From a virus: a DNA stretch of 33,352 bases. Where the stretch lies: the IMG/VR virus record IMGVR_UViG_3300048549_001357, positions 1-33,352 of that record. The stretch is one strand, 5' to 3'. Position numbers and translations under genes: made by a program. The notes beneath the pieces were generated by a model. That model had not been told where the DNA came from, did not search any database, and saw only the letters and a program-made list of their open reading frames with translations. This document shows, in pieces, positions 1-9,728 of this stretch; positions within the stretch are counted from its first letter, which is position 1; each line of letters opens with the position of its first letter.

Positions 1-2846
1 AAGAATCTATCTGTAATTTTTGACTCACCCAAAAGAGTTCCATTTGCATATAGATATAATGTATAGTTGTCATAATCTATAAAAAATGACAAAGTAATAT
101 CGCCATTTAATATTTGATTGGAGGCCATCGGTATTGATAAAGTTGTTGAAGCTGAAGAATTTAGTGACCCACCTTGACCAAGCGTTACATCAAGATTGCC
201 TGAACTAGTGAAATTAGCCATGAATCTACTTCCATACGTCATCAAGTATAAATCTGTAATCCTAGTATAATATGTATTAGTTATCTCTAAAGCTACTTTA
301 TCTATATCAGTTAATGATGTAACTCTTGCTCCATGCCCCATGAATCCACCCGTATTATAAGAAGGATAGTTTGAATTCTGTATACTGGTAATATAATGCC
401 ATCCTATTTTTTTACTATGACCTAAAACATTAATAAAGCTACTTGAGGCAATCTGCGGGTATCCATATGAGTCTTCATATGTACCACCACTTGCAAGCAA
501 TAATAGGGCTGTTTCTCCCGCCTTTATGTCAACCTCAGTAGCAATTCTTTGTTTTGTCGGCTTAACGCTATCTTGTGTGTGTCCTAAAACATCAAGACCT
601 GATAATTCACGATAATAAATATCGTATGTAGTTGCAGACTTAGCTGCATACTCCGCTTGTTGCACTAATGCGTTTGTGGTGTTGTAAATTTTAAAATAAG
701 AAATCTCAGAGGTGGTGGTAGTTAAATTAAAAGAAAAGGAGTCATGGGCAGATAAACTCTTAAAACACACTTTATTTATACCATTTGATGAAGTTGGTGT
801 ATAGGAAGCAGCTGTAGTTCCATCTTCCCATTCTATCAAACCAGCAGTTGTTTTAAGCTCTAGTGAGTTTGCAGCTCCATTACTCAACTTGTATTCTATT
901 TCATATGTACTATTTTTATTAAATGTATTTCCGTCTTCCTTGTGCCCGAAATTTGGATTTGATTCGTGCGATGTAGCCTCAATTCCCAATTCAATGCGTG
1001 CTGAAGCAGGAGTAATATGTGCGGAAGACTCAGATGTGCCGCCTAGATTTCCCGCAACATGATTATATCCAATTGGAAGCCTGAGCAGTTGATAGTTTGT
1101 TCCATTAGTAGAGTCATATGTCCAGTTATCAAGTGAATCTATTGCAACCTCTGTTTCACTTCCGTCATCTTTAAATAATTTTAAGCTTTCTATTCCTAGT
1201 TTAGCACCTTGGTCTACTATACCTATTTTTAAATTTCCTGTGCTTGTTCCACTATTAGCAGTAAACTTACCTATAAATTTATAAAATCCACCGCCTTGAT
1301 GCTCGACTGAATAGTTTGAGTTAGCATTTCCACTACTTCTATCTACACCATCGTAATAATGTCCTAATCTATTGGATTTAAATCTTGCATCAAGAATGTC
1401 TACGGAAGATTTTTGTACAAGTAAATCGATTTCTGTACTTGTTGCGGAACCGCTAGCTGCTTCAATTTCATTTGCAATTAATTCAAGCCTGTAATCTCCG
1501 TCACCAAAGTTAACATTATTTAATTTAAATAAATTATCCTGAGATGAAGTTCTTGTTAATACATGATGCCAATGGTCAAAATCGCAATTTCCATTTACTG
1601 GAATTTTGCAATTCCATCCTGCGTTTGCCTTTCTTTTAAATAATTCAATTGAGCTAAACTGAACATAATCACTAGGGTCTGAACCTACTCCTTGTTGCCA
1701 AACAAGCTTGATTGAATTTGCATAAGCTAATGATTGCGGTACTTCAATTTCAATATTTTGAAGTATTCTAGGGTCTGTGTCATTATTAAGCTCTATGCTC
1801 GTCATATTAGTCCAAGTAATTCCGTAGTCATCACTTAATTCAACATCTATATATGATGGACTCCAACTTCCTCCACTATACCCAGAATAATAATTTTGAT
1901 TGTATTGACCAATTGACTCTTGGTTGAAATCACCTAAATGCAAATCATAAAAACCAGCTCCATTTAAAGGGGCTTGGAAATTAGTTTGCATATATTGATT
2001 ACCCGAAGGATTCGTTATTTCTATTCCTGTGTTCTGTGCAAGAGTTTGATTGGTAATATCTATCAAGCTGCCAACAGTCCATCCTGCGATACCACCATTG
2101 GTATCAACGTTCATAATTGAATTTGATATATATCCATTATGATAATAGTTTGCCGACATATCCCCATACTCGGTGTTTCTTTTTTCTCCATGCCCCATTT
2201 GAAATAATGCACCTGTCGTATTAGAGTCTATGTTTACATCTATATCAAACAAAGCATTTTTCATAAAATCTATATCAGTAAAACTATCACCGCTGGCAAA
2301 AGATTTTGTTAATGTTTGATTATTATTAGGAAGTGGGTCGCCAACGGGATTTTCTATTGATATTGGTTTTGAACTATCATAATTCAATCCTTTTGCGGTT
2401 ATAGTTCCCTTTAGTAGCCTCCCCTGTGCGTCAACACTTGTTGCAGTTAATCTTCCGCCTAAATCAACACCCCCTTGAGTAATTGCATAAATATTCCCAT
2501 TAACATAATTAACTCCTTGGGGGTCGTTACTTAAATCTATTCCTCCAAACAAGCTATTATTGTCATTGATTCCTACCCCATGAGATTCAATACTTGCTAG
2601 TGCGGGAGAAAATAATTCCTTATTTGTGAGCTTCCATCTGGCACATATTTCTATTATTTCCTCTCCAATTACAACATCTTCAAGTTCGGATTCACCCTCT
2701 AGTAAAAATCTTAAATTAACTGGGATTTTATCACCCTGTACAAAAACTGCAAAATTTAAACGCGCTGTAGAGTCTGCACTTTTTAGCAAAGTTCTATTTA
2801 ATTGCTGTGTGAGATTGAAATTTAAAGTTCTATCCTGTAACGCCAT
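1..2846 (-). CDS. Large receptor-binding / tail fibre protein, partial (3' end off window)
   Basis: An uninterrupted reading frame of 948 codons runs from an ATG at 2846 to the left edge, so the C-terminus is missing. The protein begins MALQDRTLNFNLTQ and is rich in Gly, Ser, Asn, Thr and aromatic residues, with no membrane segments seen. Repeated beta-strand-like stretches dominate. Near the truncated end there is a segment of the type LSFFIDYDNYTLYLYANG, which resembles the strands of concanavalin/laminin-G-like lectin folds (family resemblance by eye, not verified). It is the last gene in the tail module, 42 bases after a glycosyltransferase-like gene, a usual place for receptor-binding proteins. 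The role as a virion surface adhesin is inferred from position, size and composition. No clear Shine-Dalgarno precedes the start; a TTGACT element lies 30 bases upstream. Confidence 0.8.
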   Translation of the reverse strand, partial: MALQDRTLNFNLTQQLNRTLLKSADSTARLNFAVFVQGDKIPVNLRFLLEGESELEDVVIGEEIIEICARWKLTNKELFSPALASIESHGVGINDNNSLFGGIDLSNDPQGVNYVNGNIYAITQGGVDLGGRLTATSVDAQGRLLKGTITAKGLNYDSSKPISIENPVGDPLPNNNQTLTKSFASGDSFTDIDFMKNALFDIDVNIDSNTTGALFQMGHGEKRNTEYGDMSANYYHNGYISNSIMNVDTNGGIAGWTVGSLIDITNQTLAQNTGIEITNPSGNQYMQTNFQAPLNGAGFYDLHLGDFNQESIGQYNQNYYSGYSGGSWSPSYIDVELSDDYGITWTNMTSIELNNDTDPRILQNIEIEVPQSLAYANSIKLVWQQGVGSDPSDYVQFSSIELFKRKANAGWNCKIPVNGNCDFDHWHHVLTRTSSQDNLFKLNNVNFGDGDYRLELIANEIEAASGSATSTEIDLLVQKSSVDILDARFKSNRLGHYYDGVDRSSGNANSNYSVEHQGGGFYKFIGKFTANSGTSTGNLKIGIVDQGAKLGIESLKLFKDDGSETEVAIDSLDNWTYDSTNGTNYQLLRLPIGYNHVAGNLGGTSESSAHITPASARIELGIEATSHESNPNFGHKEDGNTFNKNSTYEIEYKLSNGAANSLELKTTAGLIEWEDGTTAASYTPTSSNGINKVCFKSLSAHDSFSFNLTTTTSEISYFKIYNTTNALVQQAEYAAKSATTYDIYYRELSGLDVLGHTQDSVKPTKQRIATEVDIKAGETALLLLASGGTYEDSYGYPQIASSSFINVLGHSKKIGWHYITSIQNSNYPSYNTGGFMGHGARVTSLTDIDKVALEITNTYYTRITDLYLMTYGSRFMANFTSSGNLDVTLGQGGSLNSSASTTLSIPMASNQILNGDITLSFFIDYDNYTLYLYANGTLLGESKITDRF

Positions 2847-2888
2847 ATATACAAATCAATATATTTTAGCAATATAGTCAATTTGTAT

Positions 2889-3992
2889 CTAATCTTCTTT
2901 CTCTTTAATTTTTTGTTTATTTTTGGGATTTTCCTTAATTTCTTTATTCTTATGGGGTTTTTCTCCTGCTTCAAAAGTGTAAAGCTTTGATGGTCTTTGC
3001 CTTAAATGCCCTTCGTACTCTCCATCAAGCTCATGGCATGCATTTATTACTATAAAATCTTCCCATATTTGACTGTCGCCTTCTCCGCGCTGTCTAATTA
3101 CATGGTCGCATATTGCATGCGTTGTAACACACATGTTAATTCCTGCTGGTTTCCACCTATGCCAGCAAAGATATAAATCTTGTGTTCCGTACCCTTCATA
3201 GCCATCAAAATGGGCAAGCTGAAGTGCTTTTTCTGAAAGTAATGTACATCCCATTCCAACCCAATCTGTTGGTACAATTGCACCTTTACCTATGGCTGGG
3301 TAAGCAAAATCCATCCACCCTCTTTTTTTCCATTTTTTTGCATTCAACTCATAGACATTGCCTTTTGGTGGATATTCTTGTGTTTTTTTAATTAATTCTG
3401 CGCGATTCTCATACCATTCTTTTAATCTTTTTTCTGGTTTTACTTTTTCACTATCTTTTATTTCTTTTACTAATTCTTTTGGTAAATCCCTCTCTTCTAT
3501 ATCTATATCTTCCTCAATATGTCTATATTGAGTTCCCCTACCGCCTAAGAATGAGCCACCGCCTTGTGATGGGTATGAACACATTGCTATATCATAGTAG
3601 TTGTTATCAAAATGTATGCAGTCCATTGCGACTGTAATTGCATTTGGTGGAACTAGCACATCGCTTTCAAGACTAAGAAAATATGATGCCCTTAATTGCC
3701 TTGCTCTCGTCATTGCAGCTCCCTGCATTTGAGCAATTAATAATTGAGCATCTTCTTTATAATTTTTTAAATTATCATTAAGTGGTAGTTGAATTAATTC
3801 GTAATCCCATCCATTTGGTAAAATATCTTTTATCCATTTATCAGAAAGTTGCTTAATTTCATCACTTTCGTCAGCAACCATAATAAATAATCCAGTTTCA
3901 TTTGAACTTGCTAACGCGGCGCTTAATCTTCTTCCGAAGTTAGGCAAAGCATAGGCATATCTTTTAGTTGCATATGTGGCTGCTATAAACAT
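2889..3992 (-). CDS. GT-A fold glycosyltransferase-like protein in tail module
   Basis: A 367-residue protein with features of metal-dependent GT-A glycosyltransferases: an N-terminal alpha/beta segment (FIAATYATKRYAYALPNFGRR), an acidic ESD motif at residues 109-111 after a hydrophobic strand (SYFLSL), a GMGCTLL segment at 246-252, an acidic GYGTQD motif at 267-272 and a CDHV motif at 295-298 that could supply the late metal-binding His. A charged lysine/glutamate-rich tail occupies about 343-367. A long charged insert (about 155-225) separates the two halves. It starts 5 bases after the stop of the 1,155-residue tail protein. Location suggests it sugars a tail protein, but modification of DNA or host surface sugar is also possible. 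The fold assignment is from motifs only; substrate unknown. Confidence 0.6.
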   Translation of the reverse strand: MFIAATYATKRYAYALPNFGRRLSAALASSNETGLFIMVADESDEIKQLSDKWIKDILPNGWDYELIQLPLNDNLKNYKEDAQLLIAQMQGAAMTRARQLRASYFLSLESDVLVPPNAITVAMDCIHFDNNYYDIAMCSYPSQGGGSFLGGRGTQYRHIEEDIDIEERDLPKELVKEIKDSEKVKPEKRLKEWYENRAELIKKTQEYPPKGNVYELNAKKWKKRGWMDFAYPAIGKGAIVPTDWVGMGCTLLSEKALQLAHFDGYEGYGTQDLYLCWHRWKPAGINMCVTTHAICDHVIRQRGEGDSQIWEDFIVINACHELDGEYEGHLRQRPSKLYTFEAGEKPHKNKEIKENPKNKQKIKEKED

Positions 3993-3997
3993 AAGTA

Positions 3998-6900
3998 TTA
4001 TAATATTAAAACTCGGTCTTCATGATTCTTGTATATAGTGTCCTCAATGTATTCGTCAAGACCAACATACTCAGGTTCATTACCTGACGTATTTTCTTTG
4101 CTTGGGGCTTCGCCTTTTTTGGTTACTACAACTATCGTGCTAATCATTCCAGTCCCGTTAGGATTTCCATCATTGTCATAAAAGTCCCTCTGTGTTCTAG
4201 AAGCAGAAGTTGCTCCAACTGGAAGACCCCAGTTTTCTAACGATATATTTGCATCAATTGTTGGCGCATAACCTGTCCCCTTTACAATTATTGGATTAAA
4301 AGTGTTGTAGTCTCCGAATAAGCCATAAAGACCCCTATTGGCCGCCACGGCATCATCTGCATATAAACCCATCAAAGCGATAGAATTACGATTATTCCAC
4401 CAGTTTATGTCTCCAACATAGCCATTATTACCAACTGCGAAAACGACTGGGTCGTGCCATCGATAACCAAAATATGCAGGGCTTACGGGACTCCACGGCA
4501 TATAATGCTTTGTTTTAGTGGATGTATGTAAAGAATAAGTGTGTTTATTTGCCGATAAAAAACACAAAGTTTTGTTAGAATAAGTAACTCCCTCATAAGG
4601 AATTATAGTTTGTTTAGCGCTAGTTATGCCATCTTCATCTTGCTCTATAATTGTAGCAGTTGATGAACAGTAATCTCCCATTAAAAAATATGTGTCAGCT
4701 TCCCCTAGTGCATTAACTCCTCCTAAAACATTAGGTATGTATTGCTGGGCTAATGCACGGGCAATTTGATTGTAGCCATAATTGCGATAGTTGAAGTTGA
4801 TTTTATTCCGCCCTCTCATGGCATTTTGTATAACATTTACTTTTTTTAACGCAAAAAGGTCATTGGAATGGTCATTTTCCCAGTTATAATTCCCGTAAAA
4901 ATGCCAAGACCCATTTACATTGTGAATAAAATCATAAGGAGCATCTTGGCAAAATTCATTTCTTTCATTTGCTGCTATTTCAATTAAGGGCTTGTTTTGA
5001 TTGTCGGCAATTATTGCTTGTGATATTTTTTTTTGTAAAGCAGTAGAGCCTAACTGAATTGGAGTATCTATAATGAATGCAGATTCTTCGCTATCTCTTG
5101 TTGTTCTTCCAATTGAATCGTCTGTGTATTTAATTTCCCAAAATTTATTTTCCTTTCTCGAAAACACAGCTTGTTCAATATTGCTTCTTGATGAAAAAGC
5201 ATGCCAATATTTTTTGCCTGAAGTTGCCCCGTTATCGAGTGATTCGCTTACTACATATTTGTAAGTGGAGCGCTGGTAAAATAATTTCGCATTACTTCTA
5301 ATTGAACCAGAATATTGCTGCCTTAATGGGCCTGTTGAAGAAATTGCAACAATATTTTCTTCGGTTTTGTCTGTTCCTTGAATGGTAGAATTTGTGCTTG
5401 TGTTAGAGGAATAGCCCACATAAACCTTATTGCTAGTTCCGTTAAAGTTAGCTATATATGCGTCTCCAACCCTTGTTTGTAAACCTCCTAGCTTAGTCAA
5501 TGGATAGCGTCCCAAATTTGCTCCAATTAGCTCAAAGGGATAAGCCGCATTTTTTATATTAGATGTTGCACCAATTTGATTTAAATCAGCATTCTCTGGG
5601 TCTTTAGGCTCAAAATGTCCAGCGGCATTAGCGAATCCTATTTTTGTGTCTAGCTGTCCCCTGAGTACTCTTGATATTACTCCAACATCAATATTATTCA
5701 TGCGCTCAAGCCTTTCTTGGTCATAGCCATGCGCGTTTACATTATAAGCATTAATAATGACGTAGTCTTCTTTTGCTCCTAATTCACTATGTCTATTTGT
5801 GGAACCGTTTTTGTACTCCCCAGTCCGACCATCAGTCCATGAACTTTCGGTTTTGGCTGTATACTTTGTTGTCATTGTATCTGTTACAGGAGATTGAGCA
5901 TCATATGCCATATTATCTGCATTTGACCAAAAGTTATTTGTAAATTGAACTGTTGTAGTACTTAAGCGTATTGGGAATTCAACTTTTTCGCCCCCAATAT
6001 CAATAGAATTTGTATTGCTTACACTCATCCAATACACATTCGTAAATGAAAATTGCCAACTAGTCCAACCTTCGGTTTTCCATTCTGGGGTTGGAGGCTC
6101 CTCTTGAATATTTTCTGTTATTTTGAAATCATCTGCCGTGAATATAGTTACCCTAGGAGTATAATCACCCACATTGCCATCTTTGTCGGGAAACTTTCTA
6201 AATGTACCCACATATGTTGTGTTTTGTATGCTTGTATGCTGCTTGGGATTAATTTGCCTTATTCCATCCGATACCCAAGTGGGAACTAAATGGAATGTTT
6301 TGGTAGTGAAGGAACCTGAAGCACCATATGAGACATATGTCATTGTATTGGCTGATTCGCTAGTTCTAATCGTTGTCTTGTAACCAGATGGCCTAAATGT
6401 TGTCTTACCATCAGGATGTCCGAAAACCATCGTCCCTACTAAATAATAATCTGTGACAATAGGAGCGTCTGATTTTATTAATTCTCTCTTGTCAGCAAGT
6501 AAACTATACCTTGAGTTGGTTGTCCTGAGTTCTGTCTGTAAACCCATATATTTAAATAGGTTTTCTGCGGGAATTACTGGATACTTGTGTGTATAATATC
6601 CACCCGCTTCATAATCCCACCCATATTGTCTCTTGAAATTACCATCCCAAGCATATTCTCTAATAAAGCCATGTTGCCACATTAAGGGCCATGCTCCTTC
6701 TGTTGTAGTTATACAAGGTACATCAACTTTACAAGTCCGTGTTGAAGTTTTTGGAATAACCGAAGAAAATGTTTCCGAAACTGAATTTCCGTCAGCATCA
6801 AAAGATGTTGAGCTTGCCTCACTAGTGTAAGTTGCCATATATTTGCTTACGCCTTCTCCTGAAGTCATCATTCGAAGTGGAATGAAAGACATCCATAAAT

Positions 6901-7465
6901 TGTAAATCTGAATTCTTGTATCCGTGCAGGCAGAATTTATATGCTCTTCGTCTCCGTAACCATCTACTCCTACATCTACCCAACCTGCGTCACCATCAGG
7001 GTCTGGAAAAACAATCGCTTTGTCATTATATTGCGTATTGGAAGCAGCAGTATATCTACAATTTATTGCCTTATATGAATAACCATTAGTGCGCCTATAT
7101 GTAGTATCTCCACCGCCAATGCGCACATCTACAGACCCCGCAATCGAGTCACTTTGCTTATTTGTATTCGTGAACCCACTTATCGTTCTTCCCGTTACAC
7201 TTGTATTCCTTTCGATACTCCACTTTGTTCCAGATTGGCTAAATGTATAACCTGTAACATAAGTATTTCCATACGAAGAGGACTTACTAGACTCGCCTGT
7301 AAAATTATTATATGTAATCTTGTTTGAACTTGAATATGTATTCTCGTGAACTTGCGAACTAGTGCCACTTGCGGAAAAACTTTGTGCATGCTCTTTATTG
7401 CAATAATGAGCGAATGGCATAAATATCCGCGCGGCAATTCCATCTAACGGTAAAATTGGATTCAT
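3998..7465 (-). CDS. Large aromatic-rich tail tip / tail fibre protein
   Basis: A 1,155-residue protein, rich in Tyr, Trp, Asn, Ser and Thr, with few charged helices, consistent with an extended beta-structured virion protein. It starts MNPILPLDGIAARIF; the ATG lies 8 bases after the preceding stop with no strong Shine-Dalgarno. I recognise no named domain. There are no transmembrane segments or signal peptide. It sits downstream of the tape measure protein and two paralogous distal tail proteins, and upstream of a glycosyltransferase-like gene and the receptor-binding protein, so a role as tail tip, central fibre or adhesin is inferred from order. The C-terminus is acidic (GLDEYIEDTIYKNHEDRVL). 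It has no visible enzyme motif. Confidence 0.7.
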   Translation of the reverse strand: MNPILPLDGIAARIFMPFAHYCNKEHAQSFSASGTSSQVHENTYSSSNKITYNNFTGESSKSSSYGNTYVTGYTFSQSGTKWSIERNTSVTGRTISGFTNTNKQSDSIAGSVDVRIGGGDTTYRRTNGYSYKAINCRYTAASNTQYNDKAIVFPDPDGDAGWVDVGVDGYGDEEHINSACTDTRIQIYNLWMSFIPLRMMTSGEGVSKYMATYTSEASSTSFDADGNSVSETFSSVIPKTSTRTCKVDVPCITTTEGAWPLMWQHGFIREYAWDGNFKRQYGWDYEAGGYYTHKYPVIPAENLFKYMGLQTELRTTNSRYSLLADKRELIKSDAPIVTDYYLVGTMVFGHPDGKTTFRPSGYKTTIRTSESANTMTYVSYGASGSFTTKTFHLVPTWVSDGIRQINPKQHTSIQNTTYVGTFRKFPDKDGNVGDYTPRVTIFTADDFKITENIQEEPPTPEWKTEGWTSWQFSFTNVYWMSVSNTNSIDIGGEKVEFPIRLSTTTVQFTNNFWSNADNMAYDAQSPVTDTMTTKYTAKTESSWTDGRTGEYKNGSTNRHSELGAKEDYVIINAYNVNAHGYDQERLERMNNIDVGVISRVLRGQLDTKIGFANAAGHFEPKDPENADLNQIGATSNIKNAAYPFELIGANLGRYPLTKLGGLQTRVGDAYIANFNGTSNKVYVGYSSNTSTNSTIQGTDKTEENIVAISSTGPLRQQYSGSIRSNAKLFYQRSTYKYVVSESLDNGATSGKKYWHAFSSRSNIEQAVFSRKENKFWEIKYTDDSIGRTTRDSEESAFIIDTPIQLGSTALQKKISQAIIADNQNKPLIEIAANERNEFCQDAPYDFIHNVNGSWHFYGNYNWENDHSNDLFALKKVNVIQNAMRGRNKINFNYRNYGYNQIARALAQQYIPNVLGGVNALGEADTYFLMGDYCSSTATIIEQDEDGITSAKQTIIPYEGVTYSNKTLCFLSANKHTYSLHTSTKTKHYMPWSPVSPAYFGYRWHDPVVFAVGNNGYVGDINWWNNRNSIALMGLYADDAVAANRGLYGLFGDYNTFNPIIVKGTGYAPTIDANISLENWGLPVGATSASRTQRDFYDNDGNPNGTGMISTIVVVTKKGEAPSKENTSGNEPEYVGLDEYIEDTIYKNHEDRVLIL

Positions 7466-7473
7466 AGCTATTA

Positions 7474-8079
7474 TTAAGTAATATAAATCTCAGATTGATT
7501 AATTGACCAATAATAATATGTTTTGTTTGCATCCATATCTGTGTATGCAATTGCTGGAGACATAAAAATAGGGGCACATAAAGCTGGGGTATAATTTGCG
7601 TTCTGTATTACGGCTGCTAATATTTTTATGCTAGTTGGGGGTAAATTTTCTTTGTACTGAGGCTCTAGACTGAACTCTTCTTCAATAGCATAACTTAATT
7701 CAGTAATTCCAGATTGAGAGGAGCCTGCATTTAGTACTACATAGTATGTACCTTCATTGGAAACGCTTCCAATATCATCTAAGTTGTCTGGTAATAATCC
7801 ATTAACTGTGAATGCAGATGCGGTAACTTTCTTGTTTTCATCTCCGTCATTTTCCAGAATTAATTTAAATACACATGCTTCTGTTCCTCCGCCTGATTCT
7901 CCTGCGGGGGCCCCCTCTATGGAAATTGATGTGTCATCTTCGCGCACTAAAATATTTGGCCCAGCAGTAACTATTTTGGGTTTTGGCATTTGTTCTACCC
8001 ATTCAACAATTTCATTCATTGCATTTGCAATTTCAGGCATTCCCTGAATTTGAAATCTTGGGCCTCTTATCTTAGACAT
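7474..8079 (-). CDS. Hypothetical distal tail protein
   Basis: A 201-residue protein not recognised as a named family. The N-terminus (MSKIRGPRFQIQGMPEIANAMN) has a short predicted helix followed by a conserved-looking segment AGPNILVREDDTSISIEG, a pattern I associate with small tail-tip or fibre-connecting proteins of phages. A Gly/Ser linker (about 80-86) is followed by a beta-rich C-terminal part ending YYYWSINQSEIYIT. It starts 2 bases after the stop of the 548-residue tail protein, with GAGGG just upstream (AGAGGGTAATT before the ATG), so it is translationally close to it. Role in the tail tip is inferred from its neighbours only. Confidence 0.65.
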   Translation of the reverse strand: MSKIRGPRFQIQGMPEIANAMNEIVEWVEQMPKPKIVTAGPNILVREDDTSISIEGAPAGESGGGTEACVFKLILENDGDENKKVTASAFTVNGLLPDNLDDIGSVSNEGTYYVVLNAGSSQSGITELSYAIEEEFSLEPQYKENLPPTSIKILAAVIQNANYTPALCAPIFMSPAIAYTDMDANKTYYYWSINQSEIYIT

Positions 8080-8081
8080 AA

Positions 8082-9728
8082 TTACCCTCTTTCATATATA
8101 TCTTTATCCCAACCATTTTTACCACTTAATCTATATGTGGAAGTTGCTATGCATCCTGTGCCAAACGCTTGCCATTTTACACCAGTACATAAAAAAGATG
8201 CGCTTCCCCTTTTCTTATGATTTACATCAAGATTTGTAACACTATCTTTTCTTGGTTTGCAAATTGTTCCTATTCTTTCTACGTCACTAAACGTCACGGA
8301 CGAATACTCACGAACTTCAGTAACTTCAAGTGATGGGTTAAGATACGACTTAACTCCTGCAAACTCGTTTCGCTCGTCCTCATAAACAAGCTCAAAAGCT
8401 TTAAATGAATTATCATCATTAAATATTGCTCCATTTTTTTCATCACCTTTACTTCCTGCAAACGAGCAGAAATTTTCATGTGTATCTATTGGGTCTGTAA
8501 CTGTTGTAGTGTTTATTGATATTTTTGTGAATTCAGCTTCGACTACTCCCTCATAAGCTACATCTACTATTTCAAAGCCGCCTTCAATTGTTGTGATAGT
8601 CGCAGTCTTAAAAAGAGCATAAGAAAATGGATTATGTGTGGATTTATGAAAGCCACTTGCTAAACTTGTGCCATCACCTTCTTTACATATATATCTGTCT
8701 TTTGGATAAATTCTATTTGTGTCACAGCTAAAAGAACCTCCAACGGTTTCTTCTTCATTACCAATGCTTCCTTGGAATGTTAATTCTCCATCAGTATTTG
8801 CCATTTGAGCAATAGCACTACCTTGCTCTAGATATGTAAATTTACAATTAAATTTGTTTTTCCCATTTATAACAAAAAATGAATGTGAGTCTCCAACTTT
8901 TAATTGCGTAGGTGTTGGTTCACCAAAACCAAAAGTACATGTGTTGTCTTCGTTTAATTTTATTTTAACAGTTTTTAATTCTGCATCTGTTTCTTTATTT
9001 GGAGTGGGAGATAAATATGTAAATTTACAAATTCCGTCTTCATCTCCAACTATCTTATAACTTCCTACACAACTTGCTGCTGAAGTTAAATTTAACAAGC
9101 CACCAACTTGAGTGTAACTGCTAAATGGTCTTGGGCCTGATTCACATGTTAAAACAGGGTCTGCTTCCTGCTCTAAAAGACTGACCACAGGGCAATACCA
9201 ATCTCCTACTGGCGAACTAGACCCTCCGCAGTCTGGCATTATATACAACCCATTTAGAGTGCAATTTCTATTATCTTGATTTATTCTTATGCCTTCAATT
9301 TTGCAACCTATTGAGTTTCCTTCCGTGTCGCTATATTCAACGCAATCATATTCTTTTGAGTTCGGACTGCTTTCTGTTCCATCTACTGAAAACCTCCAGC
9401 ATGCAGATTTTGTATCAAAATAAATCCAACCTCTTTTTTCTACATAAGTTGACCAAGTTTTTCTTCGATATGCACGCCTTCCGTTTGCTTTGTAAATTCC
9501 ACCAGATTGGTCAACTGATGTGTATGTGGCATTCGTGAAAGAAAGCCCCGACAAATGCACTTCGTCTGGGCCTGAATAGTCTTCTGCTTGAAAAGTACTA
9601 GAGCAAGGTGAGTTTGGCGGGCAATTTCTATCAAATGATGAAGGAATTTCATTATCTGGGTTAAATGGCGCTGGGGTGGTTGATGTTGTAGTACTACCAC
9701 CACCTCCGTAATCATCTTGAGAACTCAT
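8082..9728 (-). CDS. Cysteine-rich distal tail protein, paralogue of the upstream 244-residue protein
   Basis: A 548-residue protein with three visible parts. Residues about 60-118 hold an aromatic segment (GGIYKANGRRAYRR, then RGWIYFDTKSACWRFS) of a type I associate with phage virion proteins. Residues about 230-305 hold three short look-alike strands with the pattern C-x-F-x-[YF] (GICKFTYL, NTCTFGFG, FNCKFTYL). Residues about 378-547 are homologous to residues 77-244 of the protein encoded just upstream, sharing PIDTH, KNGAIFNDD, AGVKSYL and the terminal YRLSGK-x2-W-x-KDIYE. The start overlaps the upstream stop in an ATGA. Cysteines are numerous for a cytoplasmically assembled virion protein. 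A baseplate or tail-tip role is inferred from position after the tape measure gene. Confidence 0.72.
   Translation of the reverse strand: MSSQDDYGGGGSTTTSTTPAPFNPDNEIPSSFDRNCPPNSPCSSTFQAEDYSGPDEVHLSGLSFTNATYTSVDQSGGIYKANGRRAYRRKTWSTYVEKRGWIYFDTKSACWRFSVDGTESSPNSKEYDCVEYSDTEGNSIGCKIEGIRINQDNRNCTLNGLYIMPDCGGSSSPVGDWYCPVVSLLEQEADPVLTCESGPRPFSSYTQVGGLLNLTSAASCVGSYKIVGDEDGICKFTYLSPTPNKETDAELKTVKIKLNEDNTCTFGFGEPTPTQLKVGDSHSFFVINGKNKFNCKFTYLEQGSAIAQMANTDGELTFQGSIGNEEETVGGSFSCDTNRIYPKDRYICKEGDGTSLASGFHKSTHNPFSYALFKTATITTIEGGFEIVDVAYEGVVEAEFTKISINTTTVTDPIDTHENFCSFAGSKGDEKNGAIFNDDNSFKAFELVYEDERNEFAGVKSYLNPSLEVTEVREYSSVTFSDVERIGTICKPRKDSVTNLDVNHKKRGSASFLCTGVKWQAFGTGCIATSTYRLSGKNGWDKDIYERG

Noticed and set aside
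2626-2877. Plus-strand 83-codon open frame
   Set aside because: Antisense to the start of the long partial adhesin frame, Ser-rich and without any plus-strand gene context.
1-7465. Diversity-generating retroelement in the adhesin genes
   Set aside because: No reverse transcriptase or template/variable repeat pair was seen in the window, although parts lying outside cannot be judged.
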